Below are positions 1 through 11,100 of a stretch of DNA of 64,000 nt, piece after piece. The position numbers were made by a program, and so were the translations under genes. This DNA comes from Climacium dendroides (taxonomy: Eukaryota; Streptophyta; Bryopsida; Hypnales; Climaciaceae). The notes beneath the pieces were generated by a model. The model had not been told where the DNA came from. It saw only the letters and a program-made list of their open reading frames with translations, and did no database searches. Where the stretch lies: assembly GCA_950106755.1 (NCBI GenBank), contig OX467082.1:35588001-35652000 (forward strand), in the 5' to 3' direction. Positions within the stretch are counted from its first letter, which is position 1; each line of letters opens with the position of its first letter.

Positions 1-812
1 TTAGAAAAGGCATTAGACATTTAGAGGTTATTGAAGGTAGTTTTATACTCTTTCAAATACACTTTGAAAATATTGTCATTCTATTTTTATTCCATTTAAT
101 CGATGTTGAATGACTATATCTTTAATTTACTAATACAAATTCACTTTCTTTCAATTGTTATCACTCTTGTGGGATTGCAATGTGTAGACCCTTGTAGAAT
201 TTTTAATCCCTTTAATTAAAATGCAATGAATCCACTAGTGCTTAAGGAAGTATCATATAAGTCTTTTCTACTTGCCTTCATAGCTTGTGCATATGCAATG
301 CTCTACGAATGAATTCCTTGCAGAAATCCCAAGACTACGATACGACTGAGTGCACCTTATAAAGTTTAGGGTTCTTCCCGATTCTCACCTTCAGTCCATT
401 TCAAACATCTTCGCCTTCGTCACTCGCTTCGTCAGCTTCGACGCACCTCCAAAGCTTCTTCATTCTCCCAAGGTCTTGACCCACACTCTTGTGACCTGCA
501 TGTTTGTGAATGGCAGGGTGCAGGGAACGCGCGCACTGTGTGCTTTACCTGCTAATTCGGAAGCAAAAACTACAGAGAATCAGTGACGATCGTAAATGAG
601 GATACATAGCCACCAGGAAACTCAATGTGGTGTGGCATCTCCAACATTTGAAGAATTCCAACGACTGAATCAATAGAACAATACAACATGATCTGCGATA
701 GAATTCAATATCCATTCCACAAAACCGAACTTCTTACACTTTCAGGAATGAAGTGTAAGCGGAAGCGGCAATTGAAGCTAAGGGAAGAGACAAACAAAGG
801 ACGCTAACTTAC

Positions 813-949
813 ATCTCAACAGCGTAATTTTCTTTCATATTGCACGCAAGGATCACGTCTTCATATGCCCGCCTGCCGACTGTATGTTGCAAACGTATCT
901 GCCGCAATACACGCTCCAAAAGTTCCGTGCCGCGACAAATTCTGTACAC
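813..949 (-). CDS. Possible internal exon of an unrecognised protein
   Basis: On the minus strand a 137-base stretch is open between an acceptor (…TTTAG at 950-951) and a strong donor (GTAAGT directly after 813). It encodes about 45 residues rich in Arg, Leu and Glu, including RRAYEDVILACNMKENYA. I do not recognise the family. A following open stretch around 700-560, behind a CAG acceptor, could be a last exon, but its best frame does not match the phase of this donor. There is no identified start codon. It may be chance; it is reported because both splice sites and the amino-acid composition look coding. Confidence 0.22.
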
Positions 950-1150
950 CTAAATCCTCAGCAAAGCCTAAAAGCCTCCACTCATCGAGACAGAAAATGA
1001 AATTGAAAATATTTTTTGAAATTCAAATGTTTCAAAATTTTACAATATTAGTTTGGGAATGTGTAGAAAAAAATTTAGAAACCTTAACCGCATAGATTGT
1101 AAAGTAATAGTGTTTGAAAATTAAAAGTTTTTATTTGCCCTACCTAATAA

Positions 1151-1190
1151 GAGTTAGCAAACTATAACAGGAGTTAGCAAACTATAACAG
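1151..1190. repeat. Exact 20-bp tandem duplication
   Basis: The 20-base unit gagttagcaaactataacag occurs twice head to tail with no mismatch. It is probably a recent slippage or duplication event; no function is suggested. Confidence 0.95.
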
Positions 1191-2145
1191 GTCTACTCCT
1201 AGAGTGAGATTGTTACATTGCACATAGTCAAATTTTCTGAGTTGTGATCCTTTAGTGGAATGCCAAAATCAATTTTCTTTTAATTTTCTCGTAGTGATAA
1301 TGCATTGATAGATCCATATTGTTGGATCTAGTATAGAAGTCATATTTTATTTGTATTCAAGTTTCATTACTAAATTATTCTATTAAGCTAACATACTTTT
1401 CATATGATTACTTTGACTTATAACATAAACCTTGTATATGGTAAGTAAATTGTCCAATGGTGGTTGTTTTCATTTTCCAAGGTCACTAGTGTGAAACTAA
1501 CTTCAAAAGAAGCCGTAAAAAGCCCTAAATCCTAAACTTAATATTTGAAAGATACATAGCAGAAACTTAATTCACATTTATGTGATTTAAAATCATTTGC
1601 CCCAAGGTCGCAAGCCTACAAACTGCACGCAAAGGTATAAAAGTGTATAAGAATATATCATATTACAGGCATGCAGTAGCTTGCATAGATAGTTGTCCAG
1701 AATACCGGTAATTAAGCAGGTGAACGCAGGTGCACACCGAGACTATTGTAACCCAATGGATATTCCTCTGGACTGAGCAAACGTTCTCAAGGTCAACAAA
1801 ATCGAACTGGAGTGAGGGTTTGTACCTGCAAAGTATTCTACCAAAAAACCAAACCCCACAACCGTTAAACTCTTTGAGTAATTTCCATCTACTAGCTCAA
1901 CCCTTCTCTGCAACCAATCTGGGCATAAAACTATTGGTATTGACCAATTTCTACTGCAAGTGCCAAGAAGGTGAGCGCAGTAGGTGTGTTTGCAGCTGTC
2001 TAAATAGCATCAGTCAAATCCACAGCAGCTGAAGGAGATCGAACTGGCAGCAAGTCTATGGAAGTAAGATATCCCACAGCACATCCTCTCTGTTTCAGAT
2101 TTCACCTGCTATATGCAAATAGAAGCTAATCATCCTGTTATGCCT

Positions 2146-4426
2146 TCACTTCGGTTCGATGGCGTCAACAATCGGAGCTGATGCGGGGTCCAGCTCCAGA
2201 CAGCCAGCAGGCACTCCTTGGATGTCCTCTTTTGTTACAGGTAGAGCAAGTACTCGATGTGAAAATCTATGCCGATCATATTTCACTGTCAGCGGGAATG
2301 CATCTCCCTTGGGTACCCACAGGGTTCTGTAACCTGCAAGCTTCTCAAGTCTGACTACTCTTCCTCCTCCGGCAATTACTGAGAAATTACTTCTAATTAA
2401 TACATAGTCGTATCGAAGTTGTAAAGTTCTTCCTGTGTTTGATGTTGGTAGCTCTTTATCACAGTCTCTGTAAATAGCCCAGACCTCAAGACTCTGTGGA
2501 TAGATATCTTATCCTTTCTTGTATATATAGGGCGTCATCAAATGAGAGAAAGTTTTCATAGAATCAAAGCGGACTTCATCACCGAGATTGAACTCGCCAC
2601 AGCTAATAGAAAGATCACGTTCCTTCAACCAGTGCAAAGAATCTTGGAATGGATGTACTGGATCTAGCCATGTGGCGTCAACCATGAATGGATCTCGATT
2701 TACTTCCTGTACACGACAATAATACCGCGGCATACCATCTGTTTCATCAAACATCGCCCAAATCTGGTTCTTCTGAATCCCGAGCTTGGTACTTTCCACT
2801 TGGAAGTCGTGAAAATCGGAATAAGATAACACCAGTTCCAACTCTTGAGGGGAGGGCCTCTGCTCTCCGTTCTTCATTGCTCCTGGGATTTGAGTAGAAT
2901 CAAGAGGTGGAATGCCTAATTTGGCTACAAGCTCGCTCCTGGACCTTTCAGCCAATTGACCCTGCACAGGGTCCTTTAACCTATCTCTTTCGTCATAAGC
3001 ATCTCTGTTCCGTTTTTTAATCTGCTTTTCCCTCCCGTCAACAGCCTTGAGAACGGCTTTCCTGCAGGTTTGCTCTTGCTGCATCTTTGTTAACTGCTGG
3101 ACAGCCTCTTCCAGAACACGGACTTTTTCACGCTCCTTTCTCAAAGCCTCTCCCTCTTCTCGCTGCAGCTGCAGTTTTTCATCCTCCACCTTCCTTTGCA
3201 ATTCCCTTTCCGCATCCACTCTGTCTCTCTGGGCCCACAGACGTGCTTCTTCTGGCAGGCTTAGAGGAGCATCCCCACCTGCAGTACCTTCAACACCCGC
3301 TGAATGAGCATATGTATGTCGATTTCCAGCCACATTGCCAGGTGCCGCTCCACCGAATCGTGCACACGTTTGAGATTGATATCCTGAAATATAAGGAACT
3401 GAGCTAGCCGGGAAGGCATTAGCCCCATTTGTAGAGTGGACATTCATGTCAGTAGCAAGAAATAGTTTACGACAATTCTGGCAAAGCTGTCGGTAGCCCC
3501 TTTTTGCGCGCGCATACAGAACCTGTATTTTACAGAAGGGACATGTCGTCCAAAATGTTGGGGCGTCATGAGGAGCTTGAGTAGGGGTTGGCGGAACAGA
3601 CTCAGGCGCATGGGAAGCCATCTCCGGAACTTCATTCCGCTTCGAACTTCGAAGATACTTCTTGGCCTTGTCCGACAGAACTCCAAAAGCCTCCCCGATC
3701 GACTTAAACGCAGCCTCTGCACGAACTACTGCCTGCCAAAATCACCAAATGCAAACTGAAGTAATAACCAAGGTAGAGGTACCAAGTTGACACACGTACC
3801 TAACGTGATACCTTCAACCTTGCACGATGAGCGCATAATGTGATACAAGACAAGAACTCCTGTAGGTTTTTAAGCATCTACCCAAGCTTTGAATTTTTGC
3901 ATTCAGTATTCAAATAATGCATACTTCGGTGCATTTGAATCTTTTTTTATTTGTTGGTCAACAAGAATATGTAAAAACATGGATAGCAGTAACTAAGCTC
4001 AGCATTTCAAGTGCCGCGTTTAGGTCCATTGGCCTTAAAGTGGCTCTTAAAATTTTTTCAACACAAGTCCATACTCACTAGATTCTTTCGACTTTCTCGA
4101 TCAGTTACGTCAATTCTTGGAGTGTACGAAAACACTTGCGAGTCACAGGAAAACGACGAAGAAATCAAAAATCGAAATGAGCTTTTAAGAGAAAAGTAAG
4201 CGACTAGTAGTACCTCCTGAATGTCGTGCCAATCGGTTTCAGTCATCCCGTGAGCCGCGATGCGTGCATCTAAGAAGGCTAACATCTCCGTCGCACCTTC
4301 GAGAGGAGGGAAGAGCTGTTGCGCTTCGACGAGACATTCTTTGGCACCGACGAAATCCTGCATTGCGAACTTGCGCTCCGCCATGTTCCGCACCCGATTC
4401 GCTTCATCTTGGTTGCAAGACATCAT
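2146..4426 (-). CDS. J-domain-like / zinc-ribbon / DUF3444 protein, interrupted by one in-frame TAA
   Basis: Two exons: 4214-4426 (71 codons, starting MMSCNQDEANR) and 2146-3732, joined in phase 0 across a 481-bp GT-AG intron. Order of parts: an N-terminal helical region typical of plant DUF3444 J-proteins (EAxRxxxMAExKF, then AKECLVEAQQLFPPLEG), the beginning of a J domain (TDWHDIQE) fused directly to its end (AEAAFKSIGEAFGVLSDKAKK), a CPFC…CQNC zinc ribbon at residues ~130-155, a Glu/Arg/Gln-rich coiled coil (~230-320), then DUF3444 (from FHDFQVE, with WAMFDETDGMPRYYCRV). The HPD tripeptide and helices II/III are absent, and I find no HPD-coding exon inside the intron. TAA at 2509-2511 follows FSHLMTPYIYKKG; the same frame then continues 120 codons (DIYPQSLEVWAIYRDCDK…) to TGA at 2146-2148, clearly the rest of DUF3444. 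The gene may be a recent pseudogene or make a truncated 478-aa protein. Proteins of this family are poorly characterised, probably nuclear co-chaperone relatives. Confidence 0.85.
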
Positions 4427-4676
4427 CGGGACCAGCTCCAGTCAATAAGATTACACACTCTGTCAAATTAAGCGCATGTAGACGAAGTGATAGTTGCAAA
4501 TCGTGAAGAAACCATGGTTGCTCCGGTGATGATTTAGGGCTACGCATCCTGAAATGAGAGGCAAACTTGAAATGTCTGAAGACAGTGATAGTCCTGAACG
4601 TTGGACGCTGACTGGTTTCCACTTGGCGTCTCTGTTGTGGCAGCACTGCAGTGTTGGGAAAACTGAAACTACAGTT

Positions 4677-4777
4677 TTGATGTCACCTACTGTACATTAA
4701 TTTGATGTTACCTACTGTACATTAATTTGATGTTACCTACTGTACATTATACAGTGTTACCTACTGTACATTAATTG
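4677..4777. repeat. 25-bp tandem repeat, four copies, upstream of the DUF3444 gene
   Basis: A unit close to ttgatgttacctactgtacattaa is repeated four times with a period of 25 (cores at 4684, 4709, 4734 and 4759), with a few substitutions. Each copy contains a GTAC core (ctGTACat), the core recognised by plant SBP/SPL factors. It lies ~250 bp upstream of the DUF3444 start codon, so a promoter role is possible, but this is inference. Confidence 0.9.
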
Positions 4778-4850
4778 ATTTAAAAAAGCTATAAATTTTT
4801 CTCTTTTTACTCTTCAAGAAACTTTTTATCAAGTGCATAGACATCAAATA

Positions 4851-5265
4851 TAAGGTAAACCAGCCTATTGTGGTCAGAATTAGGAGTTCAGCCACATGCT
4901 GTTGCTGAAATTTTTTCAATTTTTTTCCCACATACATGCAAGTGTGAGAAATAGTGAGAGCAATTGAAATTGTATTTTTTTCAACAAAGTATGAATTTTT
5001 TATGAATTTTTGAAGTGTTCAGCCCAAAAGAGTCTACAGATCATCCCATCACCAACAAAATCTGACTCCATGATGCTCATGTCATTCACCCAAAGCAGCT
5101 ATGTAAAAAGGAAGGACTAAAAAGTCATTTTTGACATTGAATTCCCTCTGAAAAGTTGAAGCCTCCTAATGAGGTTACTAAGGCCAAAATTTCACATAAT
5201 GAAGAAAAAAACTCCCTAGTTGACCATAATGGATCATTTGACCACAATGGGTTGGTTTACTTTAC
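4851..5265. mobile_element. Small non-autonomous inverted-repeat element, copy 1
   Basis: The left end (taaggtaaaccagcctattg) and the reverse complement of the right end (agtaaaccaacccattgtgg at 5241-5260) match, giving terminal inverted repeats of ~25 bp around ~415 bp of non-coding DNA. The interior aligns, in opposite orientation, with the element at 13324-13813, sharing for example a stretch around 'caacaaaatctga' and 'tgaaattttt'. No coding capacity was seen. No clear target-site duplication was found, so the superfamily is left open. Confidence 0.7.
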
Positions 5266-6120
5266 TAATCAAAGTGAAGAATCTCTACAAACACAGTTGA
5301 TAAAAACATTCATTAAAAGTAAAAAATTGAGAGCATTTTAAAATCAATTAGTGTAGGTAGTAGTGTAGTATGATTAGTGTATTGTGTGTATACATTTTTT
5401 ATGTTAAAAATGCAGGATTTGAATGCTCAACTTTCATTGATTTTTCAAAGTATTTTGTTTTGCATTCTAGATTCTTATATATATTTGTTGGTAGCATTGT
5501 CTCTATTTCTTAGATGTTTAATTCCTAAAAGACAATTCATTTGGTCATTAAACTTCCACTTAGAAATTTGGGTGGGTTCTTTCAAAATCAAATTTGATTG
5601 AATCTTTCTAAAATTTTGATGTAGGATATGGAATTTGTTGTGTAAATAAAGATCATAGCATACAATAGATCAAGTGCTATAACTAACACCTAATATGCAA
5701 TCAAAAACTAAACAAGAATGCATAACAAACACACCCTCAAATGCCTCCCCTAGCAAACAAAGAGCCCCTCCAATTAGCTAGGAACAAACACATACGCACT
5801 TGGAGATGACCTTTGGTGATGATGCTGCAACAACTATACATATCAAGTGAATATATTGGTACACAGATAGGCCAAACAAGTCGGTGAGGAAGTGACTAAA
5901 GGATGGTAGGTTAGATGCAATGTGAGTTCCATCCTTAATCGCCTTCGACATTTTTTTTTTAGAGTCAAATCCTGTAGTCAACCTCATCATAACTTGATAT
6001 TGAAAATCCATAACTTGTACCCATTACCCAAATGGTAGCATCATCACCATATAGAAAAGGCCAACTCTAGAGAAGTCCTCAATTCTTGTCAAAAGATGTG
6101 ACATGAATAGAAGACCGTTT
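5266..6120. other. AT-rich stretch without a gene
   Basis: AT-rich DNA with short unrelated open stretches only. The part next to 6120 may be the downstream remnant of the same broken gene that carries the PHD finger, because minus-strand frames stay open for ~75 codons around 5780-6010, but no domain is recognisable. Confidence 0.4.
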
Positions 6121-6441
6121 TCAACGAGGACAAATCCAATCTCCAGAAGGAAGAGTCGAAAGAGGTGGTATCAAGCAAGCCATATGCCATTCACATTGGC
6201 ATTGATCACACAATAACATGGTAGCTGCCCCTTTTTTCTCACCACATACATAACATGGAAGGCCATTTGGCACAACAACCAACTCCGGATGCACAAAAAC
6301 CTCAATAGGAAGATGACATGGAGCACAATTTTTAGAGTGCTCTTGACATTCAAGTCCAACCTTCCATATCCTTATCTCGGATGGCACAAGCCACACAGGC
6401 AACATTAGCTGCAATTGATGATCCACCAGTGTTTGAACCAC
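6121..6441 (-). pseudogene. PHD-finger fragment, last zinc ligand replaced by a stop
   Basis: The minus-strand reading contains the string LPCYVCGEKKGAATMLLCD and, further on, CQCEWHMACLIPPLSTLP and GDWICPR, the Cys4-His-Cys3 pattern of a PHD zinc finger (a chromatin-reading module that binds histone H3 tails). The final Cys expected after WICPR is a TGA stop codon (codon after CGT at 6124-6126), so the eighth zinc ligand is missing, and nothing recognisable follows. The upstream part (~55 residues) includes further Cys/His but no domain I can name. The surroundings hold only repeats. It is probably a remnant of a PHD-containing gene or of a gene fragment captured by a transposon; a functional exon with a donor just inside the finger is less likely. 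Confidence 0.6.
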
Positions 6442-7076
6442 TATGCCTTTTCATTGCTCATTTGGAGGTTGAATATGAAGGCTTTTGCCGTGATTAGATG
6501 CAATTCATCCAATACTAAGAAGAACTCTCATAGAAGTCCATCTAACATTACAATCCAATGTAGAATAGCCCTAATGTCACTTTACGTAACAAGTTGTAGA
6601 CATGTACTACTTCTATACAAATAAATTTATAATTGGGTGTTAAGATCAAAAGTTATACATGCTACCTAAATTTTTTTGGACAAGGGAGGGAGTTCTAAAC
6701 ACCATTTGCAAAATTCCTCATTTATGTTTGAAATTTGGCAAGCATGTAATTTATATGATATAATATCTAATGGTGTATAAAAAAAGGAGACACATTAGTG
6801 TATGCAATACCCCTATCTACAAAAGGTGGATGTAGTGAAAGGTGAGGGTGAAAACAATATACAAATTAAAAAAACTCACAAGTCTTCATTGAAGTTGTAA
6901 CCACATCTCTTAGAAATTAACCTCTAAAATTTCTTAGAACCAAGTTTTGTTCTATAAAGTTTAGACCAACTATTACAATTTAACTATTGTATGATCATAA
7001 TTCCCAAATTAAGTTTTCACTAGTTCCAAGGAACCCTCTCCTTCTAATCTCTCACCATTAGTCCTTTAAACACCAA

Positions 7077-7233
7077 TCACAGGAACACCGGGAGGGCGAT
7101 ACGGGGGGTGTTTTTTGGGGGTATGTAACTATACCCCCAAATTTACTTATTTAAGAAAATTTTGGGGGTATAGTTACATACACCCCCCCCAACCCCCCAA
7201 CCCCCCGGTATTGCCCTCCTGGTCTTCCTGTGA
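7077..7233. mobile_element. G/C-tract foldback (hairpin) element
   Basis: The two halves are near-perfect inverted repeats: the left arm begins tcacaggaacaccgggaggg and holds gggggg and ggggg runs; the right arm ends with the complementary ccctcctggtcttcctgtga. The centre is a short AT linker (~7141-7160). Length ~157 bp with no coding capacity, so it would be a MITE-like foldback. The G-runs of each arm could also form quadruplexes. No obvious target-site duplication. Confidence 0.75.
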
Positions 7234-8121
7234 ATGTATCTTAGAAGTAGTGAATTGACTAATCACAAGTCTCTCCTTGACATTGTAGGAAGGAGGGCTT
7301 CGAGAATATTTGGAGAGGCCTGGAGCACTTTTTATCCACCTTGGCTATGTGAAAGAAAATTCTATGGATACAATTAAAAATCTTCAGAATAAATTAGCAG
7401 ATGGCATACATAAATGTCAATGAAGTATAATTCAATCTAATACAGACAATTTCCAGAACACTTCTACTTCTCATTCTTGTGAATGAAGGCCCAATGGCAT
7501 GCATAAGGCATGCATGCATGTGAACAAATCAGATGCCTGCATTGCAGGTAATCACAAATATTTGTGGGAACACAGCCCTCTCCACATCCAGAGAAACAAA
7601 GTTGAAGTCAACGCCCATGCTCTGGAAGTCCAAAAATTGTCAGTTTAATTGATGACATCAGAAATCCTCAACCCCCATTTCAGACTCATTAATCCTATCA
7701 TTTGTTCCGACTCAGTCTGGCATCCTCAATAGTCCCACACTTGACATATATCTAAACAACTACATACCCCAACGCTCGTACTATGAAAGCCACAAGATCT
7801 ACCGTGGTGATCAGAACAACATTTTAAGTAGTTCTTTCCAAGCTCGGTAAATTTTGCCTAGTAAAATGTATTAAAGATAAATAGGCCTACCAAAGCAAGC
7901 TTACAAATGTTGTGACGATACTTTGTGAAGAAATGAATTTGAATTAACCCTAGAACAGCACTATCGTAGTTGATACGAGACAGAAATAAAATATCTAGAA
8001 TCGAGTGTTGATCAATCATCTTCAAGCATCCATGTGAATTCCAGGAATCTAGTTCAAGTTGAGGAAGAGAGGGGATCAACCTGGAATGTGTTGCAAGAAG
8101 GCTGGCAAATCAGTTGTAATG
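7234..8121. other. 3' flank of the purple acid phosphatase gene
   Basis: No gene seen. The portion from ~7600 to 8121 has a more balanced composition and lies immediately downstream of the phosphatase stop codon on the minus strand, so it probably includes the 3' UTR. The rest is AT-rich. Confidence 0.4.
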
Positions 8122-11100
8122 TCAGTGTGCTAAGAGCACATCAGGGCAGTACGTCTTCAGAGTACTTGCATCACATCCCAACACGTCCCTGTACTCTCTC
8201 TCGATCCAAAACTTGTCATATACTTTGCCGTCGCTGCTTCGTTTGTACTCGAAGAGCAAACTGGAGCTGTTGAACGAAGTCAGTTTCGTGAAACCAAAGT
8301 CGTAGTCCTTCACCAAGCTCCAGGTTGTGTTGAGCGAGGTGAAAGTGGCTAAACCCGAGCCACCTCCTCCAGCCACAACGTGGATGGTGGCATTAAATTT
8401 GCCAGAGTAGTGATCCTTCTCGCTGCTTACACATTGATTCTGCAATCGATCACAACCCTAAAGTGTGAGAGGGGCAAGTCTGAAACATCCAGAGATCATT
8501 GTGTTGCAGCTGAGTAACAAAGCCAGAGATTAATGAGTGCATGCATTACCTCGTAGACAGGGCATGTTCGTTCATATTGGTGGACATGACCATACATTGC
8601 AAGATCAACCCTGTATTTCTGCCATAGATTTTGTAATTGGTCTCGAGATTCGGGCTCAGCGAATGTGCCTTCGGTAGCGTAGAACGACCCGGAGGAGTAT
8701 CCCAGCACCCGGTGGGCAAGGAATATCAACCACGGTTGTTTCTGGCGGTTGACCGAGGCCAAGCAATCCTCGATGAATCTGTACTGCTCGGTGCCCTCTC
8801 GCCAGTCTTGCTCTGTGTCAGCGACACAGAAGTGGAATTGACCCCAATCAGCTGCATACCTGGTCACAACATCCAAATCTTTAATTTCCTTGGTCTAACT
8901 AAACTAAATTCAACCTCACCCTAACCGACTGATTCTACCACAATGGAAGGTCGATCTCACAACAGCAATTCACTCACCAGAATTTGTCCTTATTTCTTAT
9001 GGGCATGTTGAAGTAAGTTTCGGCAGGAACTCCACATTCCCCCCCAGAGTCCAGGTTCCGGAAGAAAGACCCGGAGTCAGGCCAGTCCCGCTCGTGATTC
9101 CCACTTCACATTCAGGACCAAAAAAAGTGTCACCACAGTATTCAAAGTGATGGTCATTAGCATTAGCAACCTGTCAGAAGTTCACTACACTTGCAAAATT
9201 CTCTAATATCCTTTTTTGATTCCCGTGCGGAGCGCATCATGAGTTCGTGATCTATTGACGATGGTAGACAGGTTCAAACTGTGCTGAGGGAGCTTTGAAC
9301 TGAGAATTTCTGTTAAATGAAAAATGTGCGTACTTTCCGGTCATATAAGGGACACGAGCGGTGATGTTCTCGACTTGCTCCGTGAATTGGTCCCATTGTG
9401 CTAAGTATCCGTTCGAGTACGTAATGTCGCCAATATGAAACACGACATCATAATTATCAATATCCTTCACCAGCTGATCGGTAGTGTTGAGTGCAGCTGG
9501 TTGATAATTATTGTACTCATTCGATTTATCCCGCTCAGCCTGCATCAGGAAATCCCCACTCCTAATCATTAAGCTGAGCTTTTACGGCAGAATACATCAC
9601 TATCGACGAACTTACAATACATAACCATCGGATCAGATATCAGACCTTTCCCATGTCGCCAAAAATGATCACCCGTTGCAGCGAATCTTGACCCGGTGCA
9701 GGGGCCGAGGTGAAACTATTTTCTTGACCCCAAGCGAACTTTCCGTCCTTCAATTGGTGACCTACCTTGTAATAGTATCTATTGTAAGCCACAAACATTC
9801 ACACCCTCGTTACTATGTCATCATCAGAAGATAATTGTCCTCGAGTTCTGCTTGTGGGAACTTGTGGCGCAACCCTGACTTTAAAGCTTTGAAGTTAGAC
9901 AATACAAGGCATAATCCGAAAGCATTTCGCCATGACCATTGGAGTTAGTAGATCTTATTAACGTTTGGCATAGAAATCTAGAAAAGCCTGACATGCGGTG
10001 AAACAAGTAATCAGGTGAACTTACTTCGTGCTTGGCCACAGCCCTGTCAGCGATCCTGTGTGAATGAATCCTGGGTCACGCCAGCCCACTGTACTAGCAG
10101 GTGGCCCTGTATGGCAATGAAGATTATCAGGGACTAAGTACTCATCAAATGAAATGGTCCCAAACAAAGAAGCATATATATGCTGCAATCCTTAAACAGT
10201 TCAAATAGATTAAGGTAAAATGGTTAATCCGACAAATCAGCATATCTGAAAGTTCTGGAACAGCGTACATACCGCACATATCCTTCTTAGTAAATGTCAG
10301 CGTGATCGCAGGTGACGTAAACTGGTACTTGCTATATTCAGATCCCCAAAGAACTACCGGAACTGCATCATCCAAGCCATACCCGCTTGTCCATGTCACT
10401 GTCATCTGCGAGCATTCAGAAATGGGTCTATCAAGAAGGAATCAATAGTAAAAACTGGCACACTGTTCGACTCTAATCACAAATCCAGAGGGTCATAATA
10501 TCTTGAATACGCTGTCAGAATTCTCAACTAAGTGGCTACGAAGATGATCACAAGTACCTCATTCCAACTTGCCCCCATTGCCAGTCGTGGATAAACAGGT
10601 GCTTTCAAATCTGAGAAGGTGACTGTGTTGGAGACGGCGAGGAGCACCGGCTGCGAAAACAAAACAAGTGTCAGTATTCATGATAGAAAATCAATTCATC
10701 ACGACATCAAGAGGAATGAAAAGGTTTTCCATGTTCTGCTTAAATTACTTTAGAAAGGTTGCCGGAGAAAAAGCCGAATGCAAAATTTTCCCGTTGCTTG
10801 ATAAGGCGAAACGTTAGGGACCCATTCCCAGTTTCCACATAATCTTTGGATGCAAAATTTGCGAACTGGAACTGCAAAATCAAGAATATGTAAGTCATAC
10901 GTATAGAAACTGCAGCAACGATTCTCCTGGACTTCTCTCATTTGGCTACGTCTATTGCATACCAATGTAACAATAGAAACAATCATAGAAGGAAACCTAA
11001 TTCTAAGATTGAAAAATAGTGAGTGATCTCGGGTGAGTGATTCTAACTTTGACGATCCAGGGAAGGTCACACACACCCGATACTATTTCATGCTGAAATT

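Larger units (their letters stand above)
1..2145. other. Region without a firmly supported gene
   Basis: Base composition is AT-rich with two islands of more balanced composition (about 330-960 and 1690-2145). The second island directly follows the stop codon of the DUF3444 gene on the minus strand and probably holds its 3' UTR. The first island has short open stretches on both strands, none of which I recognise; the best is the exon-like stretch at 813-949 on the minus strand, listed separately. No RNA gene or transposase domain was seen. Confidence 0.5.

Noticed and set aside
2688..3407. Plus-strand frames opposite the DUF3444 gene
   Set aside because: They mirror the coiled-coil and zinc-ribbon codons of the minus-strand gene and have no features of their own.
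3739..4213. A hidden exon with the HPD motif of the J domain
   Set aside because: I looked for codons of HPDK on the minus strand of the intron in every frame and saw none.
4677..4777. Regular repeats as a CRISPR array
   Set aside because: Units are contiguous without spacers, there are no cas genes, and the DNA is eukaryotic.
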